Assembly: GCF_001949145.1 (NCBI RefSeq)
Contig: NW_019091374.1
Coordinates: 629,429 to 693,428, forward strand
Direction of reading: 5' to 3'
DNA length: 64,000 nucleotides
Source of the DNA: Acanthaster planci
Lineage: Eukaryota > Echinodermata > Asteroidea > Valvatida > Acanthasteridae
Positions 36,971 through 49,501 of the stretch are shown here, in pieces. How positions within the stretch are numbered: the stretch's first letter is position 1; each line of letters begins with the position of its first letter. The translations under genes were made by a program, and so were the position numbers. The notes beneath the pieces are model-generated. The model was not told the DNA's origin and did not search any database. It saw only the letters and a program-made list of their open reading frames with translations.

Positions 36971-37171
36971 CTAATATCCCTTGTAGTTACCCCTGCCATA
37001 TGCCCCTCCCCCACCATAGCTGCCCCCTCCTCCGTAACCACNNNNNNNNNNNNNNNNNNNNNNNNNNNNNNNNNNNNNNNNNNCCATAGTTGCCGCCCCC
37101 ATAGGGGTCACCCCCGTAGCCTCCACCCCCGTAGCCGCCCCTTGCCCCGCCATAACAGCCGTAATTTCCAC
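36971..37171 (-). CDS. hnRNP B, last coding exon (contains assembly gap)
   Basis: Acceptor TCTTTGCAG. Glycine-rich text (GNYGCYGGARGGYGGGGYGG) runs into a gap at 37042-37083, and on the other side SYGGGGAYGRGNYKGY with stop TAG at 36973-36971. The two sides are in different frames across the 42 Ns, so the gap length is wrong. Confidence 0.85.
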   Translation of the reverse strand: MEITAVMAGQGAATGVEATGVTPMGAATMXXXXXXXXXXXXXXXGYGGGGSYGGGGAYGRGNYKGY

Positions 37172-40100
37172 CTGCAAAGACAAACTCTGCTGTCAGGTTG
37201 CTGAAGTAAAGGCAGATGTTTCACGTCCGCGTGGTTTAAACGTGCATTAGGGGTTTCTTTCTTACGCTGGACTGCAGGGATTTTCAACATATATGTTTCT
37301 TACGAATGCAAATTAAATGAGGATGACCGTGCTGAGGAATTTGTATGGAATGTAACACTTTGAATGAAATAACGATCCAACAGCCAGCCCATTTGGGCAA
37401 TACTGGACGCATCCAAATTTACCCCAGCAGCTAGTCTGGCATGAGTACAAGCACAATCAATGCAACAGGTGAATAAGTCAACCAACTCAAGTCAAGTCAC
37501 AGGCTGCTCAAATTAACTGTGCCATTACTGTTAACCCGCTGTTAACCAATCAATAAATAAATCTACTTCACACTGACTTGTGATTTTTTTAATGGATTTC
37601 ACCACTGCTATGATCAGTCACAGTGATTGATTTGGCCCAATTAATTACGGAAGGCCAATTAAACAGCAAGGCCGTGAGATGATATTGGGTACCAGGGAAT
37701 TCCCATGGTCACTCACACACCCTCCTGGTGCCCTGCAGGACTCACCTCCATATCCATCATAGTAGCCCGGCATTCCACTTCTGCCTGGATTCCGGCCAAA
37801 GGGATCTGCAAAGATACCCAAACCCCCCCAAAAAAATCCAGTTGTGAGCCTTTGCATTTCTCTTTAGCCAGACTATCCCCAATCCTAGCAAATCCTCTTT
37901 TGAGTTTTTGAAGGATTTTGTAGGAATGAAGCCAGTAGAGCCTAGTCACTTAAAACTGTACACAGCACCAGACCTTCCTGGTCTCGAACATCCACACTGT
38001 CCAAGAAATGGCTCCACAGCCGTTACTTATCAACACTAATCATTTGAGATCCTCCTAACTCATCTTAAAGGTTTCAAAGGATTTTGGAAAGACTACAGAG
38101 GGTAAAGCCGAGTAATTAAAGGGGCCAGCAATTCACACCTGTTATAATACCTTAAAAATTAAAAAGAATAAATAACATTTTATATATCTATAATATTAAT
38201 AAAAAAAACCGATATATCGGTACCGGCCCAAATATATCAAGGGTACCTAACTTACTTCCTCTCATTGCTTGATGTCTGCCATAGTAGTTGTCTTCTTTGT
38301 TACTTCTGTCTTCTGCTTTGTTACAGTAAACCTGCCGGCCTTCGATTGTGTGCTTCTCCATTACTGCAATCCAAAAACAAACGAAACAGACATTTCAGTC
38401 TTAAACTGTTTGATCTGTCACATCTGAAACCCATTCCACCATTACTTCCGATCTGGTGTGTAATTTAGGGTGGGTTAACACGGTTACTCCTGTTAACACG
38501 AGTAGGATGCATGCGCATTACACTCGGGTGCAGGAGTATACTCCCCCTCTAGCAAGAGTATACTCTCACTGACCCACGGGTCGTACTCCAGCCATTCGAG
38601 CGCTCAGGAGTATAGTCGTGTCAACACGATTCGTGTAGCTCGCACGAATGCACCCTTAAGAGTCCAATAACATACCCAGTACGCACCATGATAGGCTGAA
38701 TTGTATCTGGGGGTTGACTGCCGGGACAGACTTCACATCCTTGGGAAGTGGTACAGATTTCATTTTGTGTGGGAGGCCGAGATTGAGACCAGCTTGTGGC
38801 AAAGGGCTCAGTTTGATGTCCACAAGACTGGCTAAGAGCAACAGTTGCAGGGCGGGAATGCCACAGAGGCATCAGAGGCAATTGCCTTGATGCCCCTGGT
38901 CTTTGCCAGGACGCCCATTGAAATGTTCGGTCCGACAAGTGAACATAACTGCTTTTTGCCCTGCATGTATGTTTGAGCCGCTCACTTAGATTGTGTGCAT
39001 GTGCACCAAATCGAACAAAAGCCAGAAGCCAACAAAATAGCTTTTGACTCAGGCGGGTTGACAAAAAAATTGATTAATATCACAGGAAGATATAGTTGTT
39101 TCCCCCATCATTTCCATACTGATAAGAATGTAAACGCTCAAAGTCCCTTTGGCTAAGTAGCACACGATAAAAATCCATTTTCTGCGAAATTTTTACCCAT
39201 CCTTATCATGTACCTCAGAAGTAACAAGGTCAAAAGTTGGAAGTGAAGCCGACATCTTAGAGGGGAGATTTTCGTTGTTGCTGGGTTTTCCCCGACATTT
39301 CTCGACTTGTGAATGGCGAGGAATGTCGCTCTAATAAGAAAGTATCATGCAAGAAGGAAATCATATGCATGGGAACCGGACATTCTAGTTTGTGCCTTTA
39401 AGTCTGGCGATTTGACGTCATTTTACATGTACATGGAGTGCAATGCAGTGAAAGTCAACTCGTACCCAAATTCACTCGTATCCAGGTACACGTGCGTGTA
39501 AGTGTATGCCTTACCCCAAATCCAGACATACATGTATCATTTTTGACCATTGTCGGACTCAGTGCAGAAATTTGAATCTGCTTGAAAAATGTACATTTCA
39601 AACACATAGCTCTCGATCATGAAGAAATGAGTTGATAGTCACAAACAATGCATCAGTCTTTCCTACAGTATCACCAATGTTCTGAGGGAAATTCGACAAA
39701 ATTGTGAAAATTAGATACAAAGTGAGGCAATAAAACCTTAATATCTTCATGACTATCCTTTGTCATAAAATTTACACTTTCCACTTCTTTGATTCTTTTC
39801 CACACTTATTGTAAATAAATAGGTTCTGCGGTGTAGTGAAAATCTACTGGAATCCTGGGCAGATAGGACAACTATATTTTGTCACCACTGCATTCAATTT
39901 CTCAGAAATAATTGTGATTACTGTTAAAATTACACCAGAAATTTGTGGAGGTTGAAATGTCATCTCACCCCAGAAGGAAAAAATTAATACAATGCACTGT
40001 AATATGTGAAAAAACATGTGCAACTGCCAAGGCATGAGTTATCTCCCGGGGCTAATTCAGCTTGTCTTGTCTGTCAATTTGTCTGTTGAAAATTTGTATT

Positions 40101-43100
40101 CCATTTAAATCTTTTCTGAATAATTTTCTTTTTGAATCATCACAAGATTTGTCAATTTTCATTTGATTCTGCTTAAAACAACCCTCCACAGTGCAATTTT
40201 TCTCATTTGTGAATTTTGCATTTGACTATTCAAATTCGGAAAATCATATTTGAATACGCGATAATGGATCAAATATTTGGATATTTGGAACAGCCCTATT
40301 ATCTTCCAGTAATCTTGTATGTGGTAACTCGTAACTGGCATAAAAAGGGGGTCAGCTGCACGGCATCGCCAGGGAACATGTACAAGTTACATGCACCTCC
40401 CTGGAATCATATGGGATAACCAGGGATGAGATTGACCAATGACAAAAATAGATGAAACCAGCTGAAAAAGGGCATAAAGAAGCTGAACTGTGAAAATCCC
40501 TATCTTACCTCATCCCCAGAGGTTACTTCATTTCCAGCTGGGCTTTCAATACTAACCCCTGGAGACCGAACTTTTTCTTGTGTCTGATTCGATGCAGTGA
40601 GGAAATGATTTCTCTTATGTATTTGGTGTTTAAAATTTAGACATTTAGTTTATCGTGATTACATCCACTTCCCCTTCTCAACAATCCCCTCTTCTCCATT
40701 TTGATTACATTTATAAAGAATTTGATACTGCATATTGGACCGATTTTCACTTTTAATCTTTGAAATGTCCTGCTCCTCAGTACAACACACCACAAACTGA
40801 CTTTGGAGTTATCACCAGACCTTGCATACAAAAATGACTGCTGACTGAAAGCATGGTCAGGCACCAGAGTATTCCTCATTTACATAATGTATCCCAAATT
40901 GTTGTATATGCAAACAATCCAATCCCAGGGTAAGAGCGGGTACAGTGTGCAGCTCCGGGGGGCTAACTGCATGACAGTTTTGGGACGAAAGCTGGCATGA
41001 CAACATGGCCAACTTCACGCTACTGCCAACAATCCGTAATCTCATTGGCGTTTTATTAACACCATAAAACACTAAACATAAAAATGAACGTATCCCAATC
41101 TGTGTAGAGTTAAAAAATAACCTTCCAAATATGCACACATGTGTACCTTGCTTTGCAGAGAGTGCCTTGAACATGTTTAAACCTCATTTTTTGCAATCAA
41201 ACCAAGGAGGGGTATTTGCGCACTACGCCTTTGCTATCTCAATATATTTACTCTGCCAGTGTCCAAACCTACTTGCTAACTTATCGACAGCATGGTGGCC
41301 GAAGGGCTCCTCGAACTCAACAAAGCCAAACCCCCTGCTCTTGTCCCCGCCCTTCTCCTTGATGACCTTGGTCGACTTGACCGGTGAGAACTGGCTGAAG
41401 TATTCCCGCAAGTGCTCCTCTGTGATGTTTGTACCCAAGTTGCCCACAAAGATTTGGTTGGTGGCCTCAGCTGAGATGTTTGACTATGAGGGGGAAAAAA
41501 CAAGCACAGATTACAGATCAACGTCGCCAAAATATTGGTTGGCATAATTTGACCATCCATGCCAATGTGAGTGCCAATTTTAAATTGAAGAAAGGAACGA
41601 ACTCTGCATTCAGTTTTGGCGAACATAAATCTCATATTTTTTTATTTGAGCATGACTAAAAACTGGTTTTCTCATTTGGTGTGAAAAATGAACAGTTACA
41701 CCGTGGTTACACAGGTGCTGGAAGTATGCTTGGGCGGTTCCGGCGGGTACCCGGTTCTACCTAGTTCCAACATCGGGAACTGGCACCAGGTATCAATATT
41801 TTTCAGAACCGGCTACCCATAGAGGAGTCGGTTCCGAGTGGTTACTTATTCCCTACGGGGTACCCGCAGTACAGTGTTGAAACCGAAGCCTCACTAAAGG
41901 CTCGGTTCCAGTACCAAATTCAAGTGAGGAAACCTCTGAAGGCCGTCCTCCGACGAGATGTGAAAGACAAGCATTGTTTATTTGGTTAAGGCGCGCCTGG
42001 CAGTGGCCCTGCACTTTGGATGTAAGAAGACTAAACCCAGGATGAGGAGCGCCAGGAAGTGGTCCTGTAACATGGATTAACACGGACACACCAATCCGTC
42101 TGGCTGGATCCTACACGCTGAAGTCTGCATGCTGCGCCAGTGTTTTTGTGGTTGAAAGAAAACACCCCTACGATGTTTCAAGATTTCTTCCCGAATAATA
42201 CCGATAATTGCCTTGTCAAGTGCCAATCGGCAGCCCCGATCTCACCGCCTTGAGCTTGTTAGTTTCGGTGGCCCCAACATGGATAGTTGTAAACAAGGTG
42301 TGCCACGTCAATCAAGGGGACTAAAATAATCAGCCAATGACGATACCACATGTACTCCATCCAGGGATTCACTGCTTCATTGGCTTGCCTTATATGGAAG
42401 ATGGGGGCGTGTTTACTTGGTGAAATCGAACAGCGGTGAATACCCTCGCAGCTTGTGGGCCGCAGATCGAATGCGCACGTTGCCTATTTGACTAGACTAG
42501 ACTTTATTACAAGTCTCTTACATGTAGAAGGAAAACGACGCTCCACTTGGGGTTTATCGGAGCACTGATTTGATATTTTATTCTTGTCAATTATATTGTT
42601 GTCTTGTGCTATACAGCCCTTCCATATTTCTCCGATTGGGGTTTGCAGCTTCCACATGGGGCTGCGGCATGCGGATCTGGACCACAGCCAAATATGAAGA
42701 GATATAACGTGTCGAGACAAGTCTAGAGTGGCAAGCCGCGTGCTTTGTTTTTGGTGGTCGATAGGCCGGGCTATGTGGCTGCGCTGGCTGCATGATGGCA
42801 CCAGCAGGCAAGACCGCTATCGATACATGTACATGATACATGTAGGTGTACGGTGCACAACGTACAGCACGCACATGTACAGTCATGACAGAACACGTAC
42901 TGAACGTGAACACAGTGTACTTCATGGCTCTGTGTCAGCCGCTTAAGTCCGATGACTGAGAGCCGGCGCAAATTTTAACCCCTAAAGTCAGACATGAGCT
43001 CTTAGTCTTCCATAAGTCAGACAAGTTTCAAGACGTTCATGCAAACAGACATAGACAAACACATTAACTTCGCAAATTCAATGATTTTGCAAGGGCACAA

Positions 43101-46100
43101 TAATGGCAGACATAGAAAAACCTTTGACCTTAATTATGTTATTCTTTGAATTACCCGGAACTGGGTACGACTCAGAACCAGGTATTTATGCAGAACCGGA
43201 ACCGGTTCCGTAAACAGTGGAACCGCCCAAGTGTAGCTGCAAGTAGGTGCCAAGGTTTGGTTTTGGTTTGGTTCGGACTTCGGATCTGTTCAGGTTCGGA
43301 CATGTACACACATGTACGTACATGTGAAATGCATGTTGAGAGCTCGCTACGAATGTGCCGTATATAGTACTTCCGTGTATAAAATATGTTAATACAAGCA
43401 ATGAATCTCGTCTCCATCCCAATCCATGAGTAACTTCAATGTGAACATTGTGAAACTGTTTTCCCAAAGTTTGTATAGGAGTTAAAATTCCATAGAAAGT
43501 TACTGTCGGAGGTTTGACAGTTTCTGTGGTTTGCTGACCGAAAGCGGTTGTTTGGACAAGGCCTGACTCAACAAATCGATAGTAGGATATGTGAAAACAG
43601 AAAAAACAGCAGGCTGAAAATGGGAGTTACCTCCTTTACAGGATACAAAATCAAATTAGAGTTCGAGCGAAGTGCATTTTGGTTATATTTCACAAAACAG
43701 ATTCATCTACCAAACTATGGCTTTTGATGTATTCGCAGAAGAACCTTGGTATCCAGTCAGCATTCTTTCCCAGGACGGCACCCACGTGGCCAAAGGGGCG
43801 ATTTTCCATTAGTCTTTTTCGAACGGATAATGGCATTTTGAGATCTAGCAAAATTCCATTACAACGTATTCACACTACGACTTCGATCAAACATGATCAA
43901 CAAAAGGCAAGTTAGGCCACCGTCGCAAACCAAATATTGTCGCGCGCTGGAGCACTGCACTGGCCCGTCTGGCAAAGTCAATTTCCCTGTGGAGTAGCCT
44001 TCGATCGAGCATCCGACTGCAATCAGCATCCTATCAAAATTCGTTTTGCATGACCATTTATGCATCATTGGCCTAATATGGAATGTAAGGGCGTGGCTAT
44101 TGGAGATTGGCAAACACAATGCTAAATCTAATAAGTTACATAACCACAGTTGGATGTAGTGAGCATTTAGAATTTTTGTGCAATGGAAATGCCGTACGTT
44201 GTGTGTTCTGGGTTAATTATTAGTGAATTCTCACTACTTGCTTTGCTTAACCCTAACCCCCAAGGGTGTATGTAAAATCATATTGAATCGGAGGATTTAA
44301 AGCAGCTCCCTTGGAATGTCTAGTGAAGCGCCGCTGGATTTATCTACATAACATGTGACATAGTCATTGGGTTTCAGAAATCACCCCAAGGTTGCCCTCT
44401 GGGACTTACATCACGCGGAATGGCCCTCTTCACCTCCACCTTCTTCTTGCAAATGTCATGGCTCCCGCAGTTGTTCTCCCTTAACGACTTGTCAGTCTCC
44501 TCAATGGTCGCCATGGTGACAAAGCCAAAGCCTTTGGACTGCTTCTCGGTGTTGAGGATGACGATGGAGTCCGTCACTTCGCCGAACTGCTCAAAATGCG
44601 TCTTGAGGTCATCCTTGGTGGTAGAGCGGTTCAGACCCCCAAGAAAGATCTTTCTGAGATTCTCCGGCTCCTGAAGAGAAAAACATTTACTGGTAACTAA
44701 TGCTACTCATGACACCCCGAACTCCTCAAAAAGTTCTTTAGGCACTGTAGCATACAAGCCTGAAGAAACCTGTACAGAGGATACAGTGGGAAACAAATGA
44801 CAGTTTCAGAAGTGGACGCACAATCCCAAGAGTGCTTTAGGTGAAACCTATGGAGTCAGGCTGGGACTGAAAATGTATACATGTAGATCAGAGTCGGCCT
44901 GGTTGGGAATCAAATTTGGGATGCAGACGTGACATGCAAGGAAAGTGCCAAAATCTAGGCTCCCCGTACTTTTCTAACCTGGCTCCTTGTGAGAGTTGGC
45001 TTTATCCAATTGAATTAGTCCCAGCCCTTTCAGCATGTTTTGGACAGAAACCCCCATCAAAGCACTCTCAATTCCTACATGTATGCTGTGTAAGAAACCA
45101 GTGGCGCTTGAAGCATCCAGGAATGTCTTGAAACACCACTGAAAATAGTGGCTTGGAAACTCCTGTTAAATCATCCAAAACATCTGATGGATTTTTGTGG
45201 ATCGGGGGGCAGCGCTTGAATTTCACCGTGGTCACTGCAGCCATGGCAGTCCATGCCCTTACAATTGGCCGCGGTGCCCTGAAAATGTCCACGTAGTCCA
45301 TGGCCAAAGCTAGCCGTGGGCCCCATTCTTCCTGGCAGTGGTGCCCCTCAAAAATACCCTATATTTCCCTTAAGTTTCCGACTTCACATTCGCATGAATG
45401 TATTTTGTGTTGTGGTCTACCGGTTAACGACTGTCTTCATGGGTGCACGGCCAAGGCAGCCAAGATGGCAGACCCGGTGTGCCGCGCCACAGTGCCGTAC
45501 CACACGATGAGGCTTGTGCTGTGAAATGGCTCTGATTTACAATACATTAATGTACGTGTATTTCGTTCTGCAGTCCAACGTTCGGTGGACGATTATTCGC
45601 TGCATGTACGTACATGTACCAGCAAGCCTAGCCCAGCACGATACGCAGCAACCTGGCTGGCACAGGCGTATGTGGGCTTAGGCCGCGTCCGTAAAGGGGC
45701 CTCCATAGCTACGTCCAGGTATTTTGTCCCCCTAGTTTCCCATCGCGTATGCATGCACGCAGCAGTCTCAACTACACATGGGTAACCGATTATTCTGTGG
45801 CGCGATAGGTTGGTCAACTTTGGGGGTTTTGGTAGGTAAGTCTGCGCTTACACCGTGGCCTCACTGCCTTTCCTTGAAGAAATTTTGTTTTTGTTGCCGT
45901 GGTGCCCCCCCTCCCTTAGCATGTCCCATTTCTTGAAGCAACAAAAAAGTTGAAATTCAAGTCCAGGGGAGGGGGGGGAAGAGAGGAAGTAATGGATCTG
46001 GTGAAACTCCCTATGTCATGGTCCACAGAGCTGCGTTTTCCAAACTACTGACGTATGCGCCATAGAGCCCTGCATTTTTCTAACTCCAAGCTAGGGCTTT

Positions 46101-49100
46101 AGTAATACAGTAAACTCTGGCTAAGTAAGCACTCTCGGGACTCAAGAAATTATGACGACTTACGCACTTACGCTGTAAGTCGTCATTTTGCCCATTGATG
46201 AACATACTCATGTATTGCCTGTGTACATTATGATTCCTTGCACTAATTCAATGGCTTTGATTTACCCTGCTTTATTTCTACCTCCATGGTCGATCCCAGC
46301 AAATTCGTTCTTGATTATTATCCTCACAGGCTGCAAATTCGATAATTGATCATGTGCCCCTAAAGACGAAGCAAGGACGGCAAGCCACTTGCATATCGCA
46401 TCACTACTCGACAGTGCAGTACGTATGTACGTGATACAGTTACGGTACAGAAAACATACACTCATCCACACATGCGCATTGGTTAAGTTCGTTCAATGTA
46501 GTCTGGATACCAGGCCCGATGATTCTGACTACCCGACGAATCATTATCAAGGGTCGTCAGGGAATCTTTGCGCAGGGAACCAGACTGCGTTCAATAAGGC
46601 AACCCCCAAAATGGACAGAGCGCATGCGTGTAGCACTAGAGGGGTTACTGTTATTGATGTACTCATGCTGGCCGATTATCAACTACGGCCTGTGCTGCAA
46701 ATAAACAGACATCAGTCAAGCAGTGTGAGAATTGTCACTTGACACTTCTTGGCAACGGCAGTGAAGGAAACTGATACTGAAGCACGATTTTTGTCTAATG
46801 CCGACATACACAAAGTAATTTTTGTGGTTTGTTGGAAAAGGGACCGAGAAAAACATGTCAACTTATATAAAATGACGACTTATGAATGCCGACTTAGAAA
46901 TGAAATTGTCAATGGAAATGTATTATAGATGATCGGGACTTTTGTAAAAAGGCCAATTTAGATGATAAGACAAGTTACGCAATGCCGACTTAGTCGGAGT
47001 TTACTGTACTGTAAATTGAGGTAGAAATGTACAGTCAACTCTCGTTATTATGAAATCCGCGGGACCACGTAGAAACGTTCGTTGTATCCGAAATTTGTTA
47101 TAGGCGGAACGCAGTGCATTGGTTTCAGTACACTGTACATGTATGTGTACATGCATAAGCATGTGCATACATGTGAATGCGTGGTTGATGTTATATCAAA
47201 ATGATCTCTCGGTTATAATTAATCTAATATATTGTGATGTGTTTAGAATAATAAAATTCACTGTCATATGAAATAATGTGTGCATGTGGAATTAAAAAAA
47301 AGCAAGTACAAGTGATAGCATCGGTCCAGGGATTTTTAAAAGGCTTTATTCGCCATGGACAACGATGAAGCTAAACGGCATGCACATTGTAGGCCTGTGT
47401 GTAACCTGCAAGAATGTGAAGACTCATCAACTGGAGCCCCCATCTATGTAAGTAGTCTTTCAAACACAAATTGTGCCACAGAGAGACATTTTTAATTTAA
47501 TTTTTTATCTGTTTTATGATTTTCAATACTAGCTGCTGCAATTGATCGATAGTCCGAGTTCATTCACCCACTGTGGCGCGGCCGCCTGAGGGTGAGATGG
47601 TCCCTGAAGAAGCATATGTTATGAAGGAACATTGCGATTGGTGTCTAGCAAAATGTAAGTCACGAAAACAAACAGTCTCATTGGTGAGTACACAAAATCT
47701 TTTTGCAGCAATATGACTAATTCGGTATTTGGCGATTAGTTGGGCTTTTGAGATGTGAGAGTAGTCAAGTGAACTTATTTGGGCGTATTTTTATCGGAAT
47801 TGGGAAGGGAATTTTTGTTTTGATTTTTGTGTAATCAATGTAAAAAATCATTGATTTTGAATTGAATTTCAATTTAAATACATGAACACAGAAAACACAA
47901 ACATAGAAATGAGGTAAATTTTTGTGAATGTACCTGCAGAAAAATTTGACATGGCAGTGTTTTTTTGACTTGCAACTGTCGAGTTGCATTTGTATACAAT
48001 GTACATGGAGTGGAACTTTCGCGACCCTTTTGGGCAGAAACTGCGCATAGACTGGTTGCTGCATTTCCCGCATGCCTTCTTCGGCAACGTGCACTGCACA
48101 CGTGTTTTCACCACTGCGATTTGTAACGATTTGACTTGTAAGGAAGCCAGTAATAATAACTGGATTTCTTACACGCTTAATACATTTAAGTTCCTAAGTG
48201 CTTTACAATGAAGGAATAAAACACAAAGATCACAGGAACAAACAAGAACAACATTACTATCCTCAATCCTTCAAAATCCTCCAGGCGGTTTTGGAGGATA
48301 TCTGAGGATTGAGGGGGTATGGCGAAATTGCACTGCTGATTGCGAAGGATGCATTGTCTCAAGGTTGTGGGTTCGACCTTGTGTTGTTTTTTGTGTTCAG
48401 CCATGCATAAATTCATGCCTACATCATAGGCCTATGTGAAATCCCTGTATACTGCTCCAGGATACCATTCACACAGCCTCAACACTACAGGAACTGCAGG
48501 AGGATTTTGGAGGACTGAGTCTGTATCCCATTTTTTTCATGGTGGCTGTTGGAAGATTTTGAAGGAATGAGGGTGTACCCTAGCCAAAAGGGCCTAGGCA
48601 GTTAGGGTTGAGAATAAAGAAAAGGTATTCCAAATTGTAGGTGGTTGTAAAGGCACTTTGGGTCACAACTGGGAATTTTGGGTGACCGTTTTCACTTTTC
48701 CTGTAGGCCTATATAACATCATGGAATATTAATATGATAATAATAATCCAATACAAAATTCAAAGGAGGAGTACTAACAGCTCCACTCAGTAGACATGGT
48801 AGAGCTTCCTAGCCGGTGTTTTCAAATGGGACAAAAATGAACGGATCTCGAAAACAAACTTAGTCTGCATGGTCTGGGCCTCCGAGTCCTTGTGACCAAG
48901 TTTTACTGAGTGTCACCCTCAGTATGGAGCCAGTCCAGAGCCTGGGCCCCATTTATTGGGATAAGGTAGGGCATAACATTAACAATTTCAATAGGTCATG
49001 TAGGTGCGTGATCATCATGATGCATTCATCATGTTCAGGACATGGGTGATCATACCGACTGTGATCAGTGATTGACATGCAAAAAATTACAAAAACGAAT

Positions 49101-49501
49101 GCATCAGAATTGTACAAATATTAAACCAGGACAAGAAAGATGGCAGTACCTATACATACGCTTAAATTTCAACAAACTGTTACATTTTCACCGAACAATA
49201 TGGACGTTCCGTGACAAAAAGTCACAATGATATGACATGATCAATGTCATTCATGTGTCCCCCATTCAAAAGCGCACATGGCGCGCACACTACAAACAAT
49301 GCCATTTTAGTCAACGCAAATTCAGACTCTGATTTTTTAGCACTCTCTTTGTAATGTGCATAAAACAACATCAATTTTGCGAATCCCCTGTGACTGAATT
49401 TTGTTCTGATCGACAGGTACAGGAACAAATCCATGTATTTAGAGAGAAATTCATGGAAAGTCACAACTCACTTCGCTAGTGTTCGTAACTTGGCTGGCCA
49501 T
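36971..49501 (-). CDS. hnRNP A/B-like RNA-binding protein, paralogue B
   Basis: Exons (minus, 5' to 3'): 49501-49472, 44670-44410, 41483-41273, 38363-38256, 37805-37746, 37171-36971. About 290 residues, exact length unknown because of a 42-N gap in the last exon. RRM1 has RNP2 IFLGGL and RNP1 KGFGFVTM and ends KRAIPRD. RRM2 has RNP2 IFVGNL and a canonical RNP1 RGFGFVEF, with a short insertion (EEPFGHH) after it. The tail is Gly/Tyr-rich with few RGG units and ends NYKGY instead of the PY ending of A and C. Role expected as for other hnRNP A/B proteins: nuclear pre-mRNA binding. It is the longest of the three genes because of repeat-filled introns. Confidence 0.9.
37042..37083. other. Assembly gap (42 N)
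   Basis: The run of Ns is inside the glycine-rich last exon of gene B, which encodes GGN-type repeats. To keep the frame the true length must be 2 modulo 3 (for example 41 or 44). Confidence 0.95.
37746..37805 (-). CDS. hnRNP B, short Gly/Tyr exon
   Basis: 60 bp, phase 1 both sides; acceptor CTTTGCAG, donor G|GTGAGT. Encodes PFGRNPGRSGMPGYYDGYG. Confidence 0.8.
38256..38363 (-). CDS. hnRNP B, end of RRM2
   Basis: Acceptor GATTGCAG. MEKHTIEGRQVYCNKAEDR completes RRM2 (compare the hnRNP A1 QKYHTVNGHNCEVRKA block). It ends with YYGRHQAMRG and donor A|GTAAGT, phase 1. Confidence 0.88.
38468..38655. mobile_element. 188-bp MITE candidate with GGGTG/CACCC ends
   Basis: It starts GGGTGGGTTAACACGG and ends GAATGCACCC, with internal palindromic GTGTTAAC/GTCAACAC text. 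Flanks are TTTA on the left and TTAA on the right, reminiscent of a piggyBac-type TTAA target that has decayed. Confidence 0.45.
41273..41483 (-). CDS. hnRNP B, RRM2 exon (first part)
   Basis: Acceptor CCCCCTCATAG; SNISAEATNQIFVGNL to HHAVDKLA plus one base; donor A|GTAGGT, phase 1. RNP1 RGFGFVEF is canonical. Confidence 0.92.
41484..44409 (-). other. hnRNP B intron between RRM1 and RRM2 exons
   Basis: A 2.9-kb phase-0 intron largely occupied by the element at 41729-43231. I looked for a glycine-linker cassette like that of gene A and did not see one. Confidence 0.6.
41729..43231. mobile_element. 1.5-kb element with GGTTCC-rich inverted ends
   Basis: CTTGGGCGGTTCC at 41729-41741 is repeated exactly in inverse at 43219-43231. 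The similarity continues inward as related GGTTCTGC, TACCTGGTTC and TACCCAGTTCC blocks. No transposase was recognised inside, so it would be non-autonomous (hAT-like is a guess). No clear target duplication. Confidence 0.55.
44410..44670 (-). CDS. hnRNP B, RRM1 exon
   Basis: Acceptor TTTCTCTTCAG; EPENLRKIFLGGL to KRAIPRD; donor GAT|GTAAGT; 87 codons, phase 0 both sides. Confidence 0.92.
46108..47006. mobile_element. 899-bp non-autonomous DNA transposon with TA target duplication
   Basis: The left end is CAGTAAACTCTGGCTAAGTA. The right end, read inward, is CAGTAAACTCCGACTAAGTC. TA lies on both flanks (46106-46107, 47007-47008). Subterminal hairpin GACGACTTACG/CTGTAAGTCGTC at about 46152-46180. 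No transposase. CAGT ends and TA sites point to the pogo/Tigger side of Tc1-mariner. Confidence 0.75.
47032..47110. mobile_element. One-ended MITE copy
   Basis: CAGTCAACTCTCGTTATTAT with a TA before it repeats the left end of the 155-bp MITE family. I could not find the right end, so this is a truncated copy; the end coordinate is approximate. Confidence 0.5.
48245..48615 (-). repeat. Composite ATCCTCC repeat with tRNA-like part
   Basis: Inverted CAATCCTTCAAAATCCTCC/GGAGGATATCTGAGGATTG blocks flank a tRNA-like stretch with a B-box-like GGTTCGACCTT at 48370-48380. Further GGAGGATTTTGGAGGA text and a TTAGGGTT end follow. The same elements recur at 52800-53465 and 55385-55805 in the opposite orientation. 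Confidence 0.65.
49472..49501 (-). CDS. hnRNP B, first coding exon
   Basis: CAACATGGCC context; encodes MASQVTNTSE and ends GAA|GTGAGT in phase 0, joining EPENLRKIF of the next exon. It is similar in plan to the first exon of gene C. Confidence 0.75.

Larger units (their letters stand above)
37806..41272 (-). other. hnRNP B introns around the 38256-38363 exon
   Basis: The introns 37806-38255 and 38364-41272 contain a 188-bp MITE candidate (38468-38655) and no other gene that I can support. Confidence 0.6.
44671..49471 (-). other. hnRNP B first intron
   Basis: A 4.8-kb phase-0 intron filled with repeats: an 899-bp transposon (46108-47006), a one-ended MITE copy starting at 47032 and a tRNA-like composite repeat (48245-48615). 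No coding exon could be supported. Confidence 0.65.

Noticed and set aside
45464-45525. CAAGATGGCAGAC start with a 20-codon frame, similar to one at 17219
   Set aside because: TISU-like look, but only tiny frames follow and the strand is opposite to the host gene.
47354-47449. Small plus-strand exon-like frame (MDNDEAKRHAH start, GTAAGT after TAT)
   Set aside because: A good start and donor but no partner exon or known domain; too short to support.
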